DNA of 64,000 nucleotides from Clostridiales bacterium (GTDB lineage Bacteria; Bacillota; Clostridia; Christensenellales; CAG-314), in assembly GCA_022508345.1 (NCBI GenBank), contig JAFLVK010000002.1, positions 350,377-414,376 on the forward strand. The letters are read 5' to 3'. The translations under genes and the position numbers were made by a program. Within the stretch, counting starts at the first letter, position 1, and the number at the start of each line of letters is the position of its first letter. Of this stretch, positions 34,270 through 41,848 are shown in pieces. The notes beneath the pieces are model-generated. The model saw only the letters and a list, made by a program, of their open reading frames with translations. It had not been told where the DNA came from and did not search any database.

Positions 34270-35559
34270 ATGATTGACGTTAATCTTATCAGACAGGATG
34301 CCGAAGCTGTACGTCAAAGATATTTGAAGCGCGGCAAGGATATTGATTTCAGCGAATTTTTAACGCTGGACGAACAGCGCAAAGCCCTCATTGCAAGCAC
34401 TGAAGCAATGAAAGCGGAACGCAACAAGGTTTCGGGGGAAATTCCCAAGCTCAAAAAGGCAGGCAAGGACGTATCTGCCACCATTGCGGAAATGAAAGCG
34501 CTGGGCGACAAAATTGCCGAACAGGATGCTGAACTAGATACAGTAAACGAAAAAATACGCGACTTTTTGCTGAGATTACCCAACCTTCCCGACGAAGATT
34601 TGCTCGCAGGAGGCAAGGAAAACAACAAGCCCATCAAAACATTCGGTACAAAGCCGTCCTTTAGCTTTGAACCGAAAAACCACGTTGATTTGGCTAAGTC
34701 ACTTGGTCTAATCGACTACGAGCGTGGGGCTAAACTGGCAGGCAACGGCAGCTGGATTTACACAGGCATGGGCGCACGCCTGGAATGGGCACTATTGAAC
34801 TACTTCATTGATAGCCACATTGCAAAGGGTTACACATTCATGTTGCCTCCCTACATGCTGACGTATGAATGCGGGCTGACAGCAGGACAGTTCCCCAAGT
34901 TCGAAGACGACGTGTATCAACTGGCAAATGCCGAGGGCAAGAAGTTCATGCTCCCCACAGCGGAAACGGCGCTTGTCAATTTGTACCGCGACGAGATTTT
35001 GTCGGAAAGCGAACTTCCCAAGAAGTTCTTCGGTTACTCGGCATGCTTCCGCAGAGAAGCAGGCAGCTATCGCGCAGAGGAACGCGGCATGATTCGCGGA
35101 CACCAATTCAACAAGGTGGAGCTGTTCCAGTACACCACGGCAGACAAGTCGGACGAAGCATTTGAAGAAATGGTAAATATGGCATGCGGGCTTGTTGAGG
35201 GCTTGGGACTGCACTATCAACTGAGCAAGCTTGCTGCAGGCGACTGCTCGGACAGCATGGCGCGCACCTACGACATCGAGATATACATTCCCTCAATGAA
35301 CATCTACAAGGAAGTAAGCTCTGCATCCAACGCGCGCGACTACCAGGCACGCAGGGGCAACATGCGTTACCGCAAGGACGCCGACAAGAAGTTGGAATTT
35401 ATGCACACGTTGAACGCCAGCGGACTGGCTACAAGCCGCGTATTCCCTGCACTACTTGAGCAAAACCAAAATGCCGACGGCTCTGTTACTATCCCCGAAG
35501 TACTGCGCAAGTACATGGGTGGCATTGAAAAGCTGGTGCCCATCAAAAACATTAAATAA
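34270..35559 (+). CDS. serS: Serine--tRNA ligase
   Basis: The 429-residue class II synthetase starts at ATG 34270 (MIDVNLIRQDAEAV), with AAAGGAG 9 bases ahead; the open frame extends 15 codons further but would cross the promoter. An N-terminal coiled-coil tRNA-binding arm (about 25-105) precedes the catalytic core with class II motifs 2 (CFRREAGSYRAEERGMIRGHQF) and 3 (ASGLATSRVFPALLE). Charges tRNA-Ser; a tRNA-Ser gene lies 1 kb away. Confidence 0.97.
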   Translation: MIDVNLIRQDAEAVRQRYLKRGKDIDFSEFLTLDEQRKALIASTEAMKAERNKVSGEIPKLKKAGKDVSATIAEMKALGDKIAEQDAELDTVNEKIRDFLLRLPNLPDEDLLAGGKENNKPIKTFGTKPSFSFEPKNHVDLAKSLGLIDYERGAKLAGNGSWIYTGMGARLEWALLNYFIDSHIAKGYTFMLPPYMLTYECGLTAGQFPKFEDDVYQLANAEGKKFMLPTAETALVNLYRDEILSESELPKKFFGYSACFRREAGSYRAEERGMIRGHQFNKVELFQYTTADKSDEAFEEMVNMACGLVEGLGLHYQLSKLAAGDCSDSMARTYDIEIYIPSMNIYKEVSSASNARDYQARRGNMRYRKDADKKLEFMHTLNASGLATSRVFPALLEQNQNADGSVTIPEVLRKYMGGIEKLVPIKNIK

Positions 35560-35568
35560 CAAAACAAT

Positions 35569-35599
35569 AAATCTGCAAACATCCGTTTGCAGATTTTTT
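35569..35599 (+). terminator. Terminator of serS
   Basis: AAATCTGCAAAC / GTTTGCAGATTT with six T. It ends directly before the next gene's ribosome site. Confidence 0.85.
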
Positions 35600-35613
35600 C
35601 CAAGGAGAGCAAC

Positions 35614-36228
35614 ATGACTGAAAAAGAGAAAATGCTTGCAGGAATGATTTACGATCCTTCCGATGCCGAACTTCAACATATGCGCACATCAGCACACAAG
35701 CTGTGCAACGCCTACAACAAGCTGGACGAAGACTCTAAACGACGTCAGGCAATTTTGGCTAAGCTTCTACCGCACGGCAACGGCGCATATCTGCAAGGTC
35801 CAATTTATTTCGACTACGGGCACTTCACCACCTTTGGGAACAATTGCTACGCCAATTTCAACCTGACGGTATTGGACTGCTGCCCCGTTACAGTTGGCGA
35901 CAATGTGTTTATGGGCACGGGCGTGAGCCTGGTTACTCCTGTGCACCCACTACTTTATGCCGAGCGCAACATGTATGTAAATGAAAAGGGCGTACTAACG
36001 GACAAGGAATACGCCAAGCCCATAGTTATAGGCTCAAACTGCTGGATAGCTTCCAACGTCACTGTGTGTGGCGGAGTAACCATTGGCGACGGTTGCGTTA
36101 TCGGTGCAGGCTCGGTTGTTACGCGCGACATTCCCGCGGGCAGCTTTGCCGCAGGCAACCCCTGCCGAGTTATCCGCAAGCTCACCGAAGCGGACAGCAT
36201 TCACCTAAAGAAAACGCTTTGGGAGTAA
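35614..36228 (+). CDS. maa: Maltose/galactoside O-acetyltransferase family protein
   Basis: A 204-residue left-handed beta-helix acetyltransferase of the LacA/Maa group. It has the N-terminal Mac domain (MTEKEKMLAGMIYDPSDAEL), hexapeptide repeats from about 60 to 185, and the catalytic His in TPVHPL (about 112-116). It transfers acetyl from acetyl-CoA to sugars such as maltose or glucose; the true substrate is uncertain. Start at ATG 35614 by AAGGAGAG; it follows the serS terminator closely and shows no clear promoter of its own, so it may depend on read-through. Confidence 0.9.
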   Translation: MTEKEKMLAGMIYDPSDAELQHMRTSAHKLCNAYNKLDEDSKRRQAILAKLLPHGNGAYLQGPIYFDYGHFTTFGNNCYANFNLTVLDCCPVTVGDNVFMGTGVSLVTPVHPLLYAERNMYVNEKGVLTDKEYAKPIVIGSNCWIASNVTVCGGVTIGDGCVIGAGSVVTRDIPAGSFAAGNPCRVIRKLTEADSIHLKKTLWE

Positions 36229-36255
36229 ATATATTTATAAAATGCAAAAAAATAA

Positions 36256-36287
36256 AGCCTAAGTCCATTTCGACTTAGGTTTTATTT
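36256..36287 (+). terminator. Terminator of the maa-like gene
   Basis: CCTAAGTC / GACTTAGG with TTTTATTT. Confidence 0.75.
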
Positions 36288-36307
36288 GGCGGAGAAAGAG
36301 GGATTTG
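36287..36307 (-). repeat. 21-bp direct copy of the tRNA-Ser 3' end
   Basis: Identical to 36475-36495, that is, the CCA, acceptor strand and part of the T-arm of tRNA-Ser, 188 bases away in the same orientation. Such copies mark attachment sites of elements that integrate at tRNA genes. The 167 bases between hold only hairpins, so this would be a scar. Confidence 0.6.
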
Positions 36308-36413
36308 CAAGGAGCGTAGCGACGGAATAGGGATTGCTACGAAGTCAATCCCGTCACATTATTTCACTGCCCCCACTTTTGTAACGTAAAGGCGACAAGC
36401 ATACAGAAGCAAT

Positions 36414-36444
36414 AGAAAAAGGAAGCCGTCTGCTTCCTTTTTCT
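36414..36444 (-). terminator. Terminator of tRNA-Ser
   Basis: AGAAAAAGGAAGC / GCTTCCTTTTTCT, 13-bp perfect stem with T-run, bidirectional. Confidence 0.8.
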
Positions 36445-36474
36445 GTTGCGACCAATAGCGCTGTCGCCGTACTA

Positions 36475-36566
36475 TGGCGGAGAAAGAGGGATTTGAACCC
36501 TCGCTACGCTAACCACGTACTACACCCTTAGCAGGGGCGCCCCTTCGGCCACTTGGGTATTTCTCC
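36475..36566 (-). tRNA. tRNA-Ser (GCU)
   Basis: 92 bases with encoded CCA. The acceptor stem is GGAGAAA / TTTCTCC with discriminator G. The anticodon loop CTGCTAA gives anticodon GCT between stems CGCCC / GGGTG. A long variable arm, as in class II tRNAs, and T-loop GTTCAAATC are present. It reads AGC/AGU serine codons. Confidence 0.95.
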
Positions 36567-36713
36567 AAATTCCGGTTCAAGCAACTATTTTGTTTGCTTG
36601 ATTATTTTAACACAAAGTTGCCTTGAAGTAAAGTTTTTTTGACATATTCGTTGCAATTTTGTTCAGCAAGCCACAACTACTACTATTTAATTGTTTTTAC
36701 CAAATGTTCATAA

Positions 36714-36746
36714 CAAAAAAGGAAGCAAATGTTGCTTCCTTTTTCT
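36714..36746 (-). terminator. Terminator of the hyp operon
   Basis: AAAAAGGAAGC / GCTTCCTTTTT, perfect 11-bp stem, after hypA. Confidence 0.8.
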
Positions 36747-36776
36747 GTATTTACCACTTTTGTTTATCGCACAATA

Positions 36777-37130
36777 TTACCGGTTGTCGATGGCTTCGAT
36801 TTCCTTTATGTAAATTTCGTTGCCTTTGAGCAAATAGGTATTTTCACTGCCGCAGTGCGGGCAAATCTTGCCGTGCGCAACTGTCGGATAATCTTGCAGG
36901 CACGCTTCGCAGTGCGTAACTGCAGGGATAACCTCGATATTCAACTTGCTGTCGGCAAGCAAATCTTCCTTTTTTATCGCCCAGTTCCAGCAATCTTCGA
37001 AGTAGTACGGAATTACCGTTGACACTTCGCCTATTTCAATGGTCACCGAGTTGATTTTTGTTACGTTGTTTTCCTGTGCGATATCCTTTATCTGCTTGAT
37101 GCAGTGAAATACAACACCCAGCTCGTGCAT
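36777..37130 (-). CDS. hypA: Hydrogenase nickel incorporation protein HypA
   Basis: The 117-residue nickel metallochaperone keeps MHE at the N-terminus (nickel site His2) and the zinc-finger cysteines CEAC ... CPHC at about 74-95. HypA delivers nickel, with HypB, to [NiFe]-hydrogenase precursors and in some species to other nickel enzymes. Its ATG overlaps the TAA of the large oxidoreductase (TAATG), so the three genes of this operon are translationally linked. No hydrogenase structural gene is in the window. Confidence 0.93.
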   Translation of the reverse strand: MHELGVVFHCIKQIKDIAQENNVTKINSVTIEIGEVSTVIPYYFEDCWNWAIKKEDLLADSKLNIEVIPAVTHCEACLQDYPTVAHGKICPHCGSENTYLLKGNEIYIKEIEAIDNR

Positions 37131-39991
37131 TAGTCCTTTTTCTCCTTAAAAGCCTTCTTTCTAGCCTTTACAAATTCCTTGTCTGCTTTGTCTTTCTTGG
37201 CGAAGGCAATTTTTACAGCGCGTTTAGCCATGTAGGGCAAGATGTGCTTGAACTTGTCTTCCGAAACGACCATTTTGCTTGCTTCGGGGTGATCGCGATG
37301 CAATGTGATGGCGTCGAACTTGCACTTGGTTGTACAAATACCGCAACCGATACATCTGTTTTCGTCCACTACTGTTGTACCGCAACCAAGGCAGCGTGCC
37401 GTTTCAATCTTTACTTGTTCTTCCGTCAAGGTCTTGTGAGCGTCGGCAAAGGACTTGTCGCCAATGCTTTCGTCCATGCCAGCTTCCTGACGTGAAGAAT
37501 TGTCATAGCTTTCCACTCTTATGTCGCCTGTGTTGAACTGAACAAACTCTCTGCGGTTTCTGCCGATGGTCATGTGTCCGTGTTGTACGTAACGGTGCAA
37601 CGACTCTGCAGCTTCGTGTCCTTGAGCGATTGCGTCAATTGCAAATTTCGGTCCGGTGTAGACGTCACCGCCCACGAAGATATCCTCTTCCGCTGTTTGG
37701 TAAGTAAGGCTATCTGCAACAGGACCGTTACCCCTGCCCAGTTCCACCTTGCTACCGCTGAGCAAATCTCCCCAAACAATAGCCTGGCCAATTGCAAAGA
37801 TAACTCTGTCAGCGGGGACGGTAATTGTGTTGTCGGCATAGATTGGGTCGAACTTGCCGTTTTCGTCGTAAACGCTTAGGCATTTTTGGAACACTACGCT
37901 CACTGCCTTGCCGTTTTTGGTAAGCACTTCTTTGGGTCCCCAACCGCAGTTGATTTCCACTCCGTCAGCTCTTGCTTCGGCAATTTCCTCCTTGCTTGCA
38001 GGCATAGCCTCTTCCTGCTCTAGGCACAGCATGGTAACTTTCTTTGCTCCACTGCGTGCCGATACGCGTGCAGCGTCAATAGCTACGTTACCGCCACCTA
38101 CCACTACTACTTCGCCGTCGAACTTGGTTTTGCCCGTGTTGGCAACCTTTAAGTAATCTACTGCTGTGGTTACACCGTCAGCATCTACGCCAACGATTGT
38201 GGGCAACCTGCCACCTTGGCAACCGATTGCTATGTAAAATGCTTTGTAGCCCTGCGCGCGCAGTTCGTCTATGGTAACGTCCTTTCCCACTTCTACGCCT
38301 AAACGAATGTCAACGCCCATTTCCTTCATGATGTCAATTTCCGCGTCGATAACATCCTTTTCCAGCTTGTAGGAGGGAATACCGTACGTCAGCATACCGC
38401 CGGCTTTTTCGTTCTTTTCAAATACTGTGGGGTAGTATCCCATTTGCGCAAGATAATATGCGCAGCTCAGTCCTGCCGGGCCGCCACCGATGATGGCAAT
38501 CTTTTCCTGCCAACGTCCGCGGTTAGATGCAACCACGATATCGGGCACATACCTGTGTTCAGCGTGTAGATCCTGTTCGGCAATGAACTTCTTTACTGCG
38601 TCGATGGACACTGCCTTATCTATTGTGCCGCGCGTACAAGCGTCCTCGCAGCGACGGTTGCACACTCTGCCGCAAACAGCGGGGAACGGGTTTTCCTTTT
38701 TGATGATGGCAAGCGCCTCTCTGTAGTTGCCCTCTGCTGCCTTTTTGAGATAGCCCTGTACGGCAATGTGCGCAGGACATGCAGTTTTGCAGGGAGCAGT
38801 ACCCGTGTCGTGACAGTTGATACGGTTTTTGTCGCGGTAATCTTCGTCCCACATGTGCTTGCCCCATGCCAGCTTGTCGGGCAACGGTTGCTTGGGATAC
38901 TTTACTTCACTGCCGTCGACTTTGCACAGCTTTTGACCAAGCTTCAATGCGCCGGCCGGGCAGTACTCTACACAAGCACCGCATGCAACGCACTTTTGCC
39001 TGTCAACATGCGCGCGGTAAGCGGATGCGGACATATTGGGTGTGTTGAACAGCTGCGACGTGCGCAACGCGTTACAAATCTTGACGTTGCAGTTGCAGAT
39101 AGCAAATATCTTGTTTTCGCCGTCGATGTTGGTAATCTGGTGAACAAAGCCGTTGTCCTCGGCGCGCTTCAAGATTTCCATTGCCTGTTCGTAGGTAACG
39201 TCGTAGCCTCTGCCCGTTTCGCGACAGTAATCTGCCATGTCGCCAACGCCAATGCACCACCCCTCGTAGTCGTCTGCACATCCCTCGTCCAGCTTCTTTC
39301 TTCCGTAACGGCAGGAGCATATGGACGCACCAATGTGGCCTTCGTATCTCTTGAGCCAGTAGGAAATGTGCTCAATGTCCATTGTGGTGTTTTCCATAGA
39401 AATTGCCTTTTCTACGGGGATAACGTGCATGCCGATACCGGAACCGCCTGCGGGCACCATGGGTGTGACGTGTTGAAGGGGCAAAAATGTCATGCGCTCA
39501 AAGAACATTGCCAGCTCTGGGTGTCTGTCCATGAGCTTGATGTTCATGTTGGTGTACTCTGCCGAACCGGGAACGAACAGCGGTATCCAGTAATGCCTGT
39601 CAACCTTGGTATAGGTTGTGCCGGGGATGGGTCCGTCCTTGGTGTATTTGTCGCCGTAGTCATATTCGAACAAGCCAAACATAGACAGCATTTCCGCAAT
39701 TGAATCGAAGGTATCATCGTCGTAGCCTGATAACGTCTTCAGCTCGCTATAGGGATACTTTTGTCTGACCTTCATTTTCAGCATCAAATCAAGCGAAAGC
39801 TCACGCTGTGCGGCGGTCATTTCGTCTTCAAAAATGCAAGCCAAGCCCCAGTACTCGGGGTCAGAGGCTTTGATACCCTTTAGCTTGCCGGGAAGTCTGT
39901 CCGTAATTTTGCGGACAAGCTTCAACAGCTTGGGGTTAGGTTCCTTGTCAAACATGTGCTCGGGCACAAATTTTTTGCTCATTTCGGGCAT
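37130..39991 (-). CDS. FAD/NAD(P)-dependent oxidoreductase with multiple FeS clusters (GltD/NfnB-like)
   Basis: 953 residues. An N-terminal region (1-330) has a winged-helix-like start and many Cys (CSCRYG, CNCNVKIC); it has no family I can name. A 4Fe-4S ferredoxin motif CVACGACVEYCPAG follows at about 334-347. A GltD-like part comes next: FeS cysteines CKTACP and CGRVCNRRCEDAC (about 401-452), FAD loop GGGPAG (about 502-507) and NAD(P) loop VVGGGNVAIDAA. A C-terminal ferredoxin-like pair (CLGCG, CIGCGICTTKCKFDA) ends the core. It is expected to pass electrons between NAD(P)H and ferredoxin, perhaps by bifurcation; partner unknown. AAGGAAGG precedes the ATG. It lies between hypB (1-base gap) and hypA (1-base overlap). 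Confidence 0.85.
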   Translation of the reverse strand: MPEMSKKFVPEHMFDKEPNPKLLKLVRKITDRLPGKLKGIKASDPEYWGLACIFEDEMTAAQRELSLDLMLKMKVRQKYPYSELKTLSGYDDDTFDSIAEMLSMFGLFEYDYGDKYTKDGPIPGTTYTKVDRHYWIPLFVPGSAEYTNMNIKLMDRHPELAMFFERMTFLPLQHVTPMVPAGGSGIGMHVIPVEKAISMENTTMDIEHISYWLKRYEGHIGASICSCRYGRKKLDEGCADDYEGWCIGVGDMADYCRETGRGYDVTYEQAMEILKRAEDNGFVHQITNIDGENKIFAICNCNVKICNALRTSQLFNTPNMSASAYRAHVDRQKCVACGACVEYCPAGALKLGQKLCKVDGSEVKYPKQPLPDKLAWGKHMWDEDYRDKNRINCHDTGTAPCKTACPAHIAVQGYLKKAAEGNYREALAIIKKENPFPAVCGRVCNRRCEDACTRGTIDKAVSIDAVKKFIAEQDLHAEHRYVPDIVVASNRGRWQEKIAIIGGGPAGLSCAYYLAQMGYYPTVFEKNEKAGGMLTYGIPSYKLEKDVIDAEIDIMKEMGVDIRLGVEVGKDVTIDELRAQGYKAFYIAIGCQGGRLPTIVGVDADGVTTAVDYLKVANTGKTKFDGEVVVVGGGNVAIDAARVSARSGAKKVTMLCLEQEEAMPASKEEIAEARADGVEINCGWGPKEVLTKNGKAVSVVFQKCLSVYDENGKFDPIYADNTITVPADRVIFAIGQAIVWGDLLSGSKVELGRGNGPVADSLTYQTAEEDIFVGGDVYTGPKFAIDAIAQGHEAAESLHRYVQHGHMTIGRNRREFVQFNTGDIRVESYDNSSRQEAGMDESIGDKSFADAHKTLTEEQVKIETARCLGCGTTVVDENRCIGCGICTTKCKFDAITLHRDHPEASKMVVSEDKFKHILPYMAKRAVKIAFAKKDKADKEFVKARKKAFKEKKD

Positions 39992-39992
39992 G

Positions 39993-40670
39993 TTATTTAC
40001 CTTCCTTCTGTTGTGTGATATTATTTTTCAGCCATGTGGCAAATTTATCTATTCCGTCACCCGTCTTTGCACAGATGGGTATTACAACCGCATTGGGATT
40101 GCGCATTTTTATGTACTCCTTGCACTTCATGAGGTCGAAGTCGAAGTACGGCGCGACGTCCATTTTGTTGATAAGCACCAAATCGCATATGGAAAACATC
40201 AAAGGATACTTCAACGGCTTGTCGTGTCCCTCGGGCACGGACAAGATCATACAGTTTTTGCTTGCACCAGTGTCGAACTCGGCAGGACACACAAGGTTAC
40301 CCACGTTTTCCAGTATTACCAAATCGGTGTTGCTAAGGTCCAACCCGTTTAGCCCCTGACGCGTCATTTCCGCATCCAGGTGGCACATTCCGCCTGTGTG
40401 CAGCTGAATGGATTGCACACCCGTAGCGTCCTTGATTTTCACTGCGTCCACGTCCGAATCGATGTCCGCTTCCATCACTGCGATGTTAATTTCGTTCTTT
40501 AACGCATTGATGGTCTTGATAAGAGTAGTTGTCTTTCCGCTACCGGGCGAAGACATCAAATTCAGCAAAAATACGCCCTTTTTGCGCAGTTCGGCGCGGA
40601 GCGCATCTGCATCCTTGTCGTTATCTTCAAATATACTTTTTTTAATCTCGATTATTCTTACTTCGTCCAT
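39993..40670 (-). CDS. hypB: Hydrogenase nickel incorporation GTPase HypB
   Basis: The 225-residue G3E-family GTPase shows the P-loop SPGSGKTT (about 41-48), the EADIDSDVDA switch region, the metal-site segment HTGGMCHLDA and NKMD for guanine. HypB powers nickel transfer from HypA. The N-terminus has no His-rich stretch, so it lacks the nickel-storage extension of some homologues. First gene of the operon; the ribosome site (GGAG, 12 bases from ATG) is weak. Confidence 0.95.
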   Translation of the reverse strand: MDEVRIIEIKKSIFEDNDKDADALRAELRKKGVFLLNLMSSPGSGKTTTLIKTINALKNEINIAVMEADIDSDVDAVKIKDATGVQSIQLHTGGMCHLDAEMTRQGLNGLDLSNTDLVILENVGNLVCPAEFDTGASKNCMILSVPEGHDKPLKYPLMFSICDLVLINKMDVAPYFDFDLMKCKEYIKMRNPNAVVIPICAKTGDGIDKFATWLKNNITQQKEGK

Positions 40671-40696
40671 TTAATTTTATTACTCCATACACTGTA

Positions 40697-40725
40697 ATTT
40701 TAACTAAATTGTCGTAAAAAGTCAA
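40697..40725 (-). promoter_or_regulatory. Promoter of the hypB operon
   Basis: TTGACT (40720-40725), 17-base spacer, TAAAAT (40697-40702), minus strand. Confidence 0.6.
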
Positions 40726-40797
40726 TATCAACCAATTATTTTATTTTTATGATAAGCTAAATATTTTCTATACTTACTTTGGCGCAAAAAGAGGAAA

Positions 40798-40831
40798 CAA
40801 AAAGGAGAAATGTTGTCCTACACTTCTCCTG
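40798..40831 (-). terminator. Terminator of the PII/DUF1538 operon
   Basis: AGGAGAA / TTCTCCT with five T on the minus strand. Confidence 0.65.
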
Positions 40832-40899
40832 ATTATTACACATTTTCACTTGCTCAAATGAACAATTGATATGTTGTACACCACACCGTTGCAATATGG

Positions 40900-41283
40900 C
40901 TATTCGTCCTGTTTGCTTTCTTCGGCGGGTTTCTCCTTGGGCTCTTCCTTGGGTTTTGCGGGCGCGGGTGTTAAGCCCACCACGTCATTTACAGGCAAGG
41001 TGAATGCAATGCCCTGCCCCGCAGTCTGCAGACCTACGTCGTTATAAAGGTTGTGCAACACCTTTTCCTTGATTGTGGTGTCTACAAGAATCATTACCAT
41101 GTCCTTGCTGGGCTCGATGGACAAGCCGAAAAAGCGCTCCGCTTGCGGATTGGCTGTACCGCTTGCGTGCAGCACTGTTCCGCCTGTTGCGCCTGCTTCG
41201 CGCGCGGAATCCATTACCGCTTCGGCATATCCCGAATTTACTATACAAAATACTACTTCGTGCTTATTCATAATTTTGACCAT
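40900..41283 (-). CDS. PII-like signalling protein (copy 2)
   Basis: 127 residues with the ferredoxin-like PII fold: CIVNSGYAEAVMDSAREAGATGGTVLHASG, and GQGIAFTLPVNDVVG near the end, then a Pro/Lys/Glu-rich tail. The Tyr of the GlnB T-loop is not obvious, so this belongs to the PII-like group that accompanies membrane carriers, not true GlnB. AAGGAGG stands 2 bases before the first ATG and 14 before a second at 41269-41271; either start is possible. It follows DUF1538 and PII copy 1, separated from the latter by repeat copy C. Confidence 0.85.
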   Translation of the reverse strand: MVKIMNKHEVVFCIVNSGYAEAVMDSAREAGATGGTVLHASGTANPQAERFFGLSIEPSKDMVMILVDTTIKEKVLHNLYNDVGLQTAGQGIAFTLPVNDVVGLTPAPAKPKEEPKEKPAEESKQDE

Positions 41284-41304
41284 AACCTCCTTGGTCCGAA
41301 AACA

Positions 41305-41432
41305 GTTTGAAAGTGCAGTCGCGCGTTAGGTGGGCAACAGGTGGCGGATGACGAAGGGAGTGTACTAAAGCGTACATGACCAAGGCAGCCGTCGCACGTA
41401 GCCCGCATCACGTGATGAATGTGCTTTCAAAC
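41305..41432 (-). repeat. Stop-codon-linked inverted-end element, copy C (128 bp)
   Basis: The ends are GTTTGAAAG and CTTTCAAAC. On the minus strand GTTTGA is the last codon and TGA stop of PII copy 1. It contains hairpin CATCACGTGATG and the core TTGGTCATGTACGCTTTAGT (then ACACTCCC). It separates the two PII-like genes. Confidence 0.8.
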
Positions 41433-41837
41433 CTTGTTACTTAAAAATTGATATGTAGCTACGCCCACAATGCTGGTAAAGGGCACAGTAAACGCAACGC
41501 CCTTGCCACCGCGTATACTTTCGAACTTCTCTTCCAAGGTTGCAAGTGCCTTGGGCACGTTGTCCTCGCGAATGATGCTGAACAACGCTTGCTTTTCCAG
41601 CGCGCTTTCCAAATAGCCAAACGACTTGCGTGCCGTTCCGAATGCGGACACCTCCATTTGCAGATTTACCTCGTAACTTTGCAGTAAATCTAGATAGAAT
41701 TCCGCCTTACTACGTGGCACCACCGTTACAAGCATAACCAGCTTGTGCGGGGCGACATTTTGCGCCTTCTTAGCCACTTTGCTTTTGGTTGTGGATGTTT
41801 TCGTATTGGATTTAGTTTTGTTTTTTTCCGTTGCCAT
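41427..41837 (-). CDS. PII-like signalling protein (copy 1)
   Basis: 136 residues: a Lys/Thr/Ser-rich start (1-28), then a PII-like fold (KLVMLVTVVPRSKAEFYLDLLQ ... GGKGVAFTVPFTSIVG). It starts 11 bases after the DUF1538 gene ends. In many Firmicutes DUF1538 transport-like proteins come with PII-like partners, which probably control them by binding a small effector. The C-terminal Val and stop are inside repeat copy C. Confidence 0.85.
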   Translation of the reverse strand: MATEKNKTKSNTKTSTTKSKVAKKAQNVAPHKLVMLVTVVPRSKAEFYLDLLQSYEVNLQMEVSAFGTARKSFGYLESALEKQALFSIIREDNVPKALATLEEKFESIRGGKGVAFTVPFTSIVGVATYQFLSNKV

Positions 41838-41848
41838 TGTTTATCCTG

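Noticed and set aside
4800..41432. The GTTTGA elements as a CRISPR array.
   Set aside because: Three copies lie tens of kilobases apart, are over 120 bp, and no spacers or cas genes are present.
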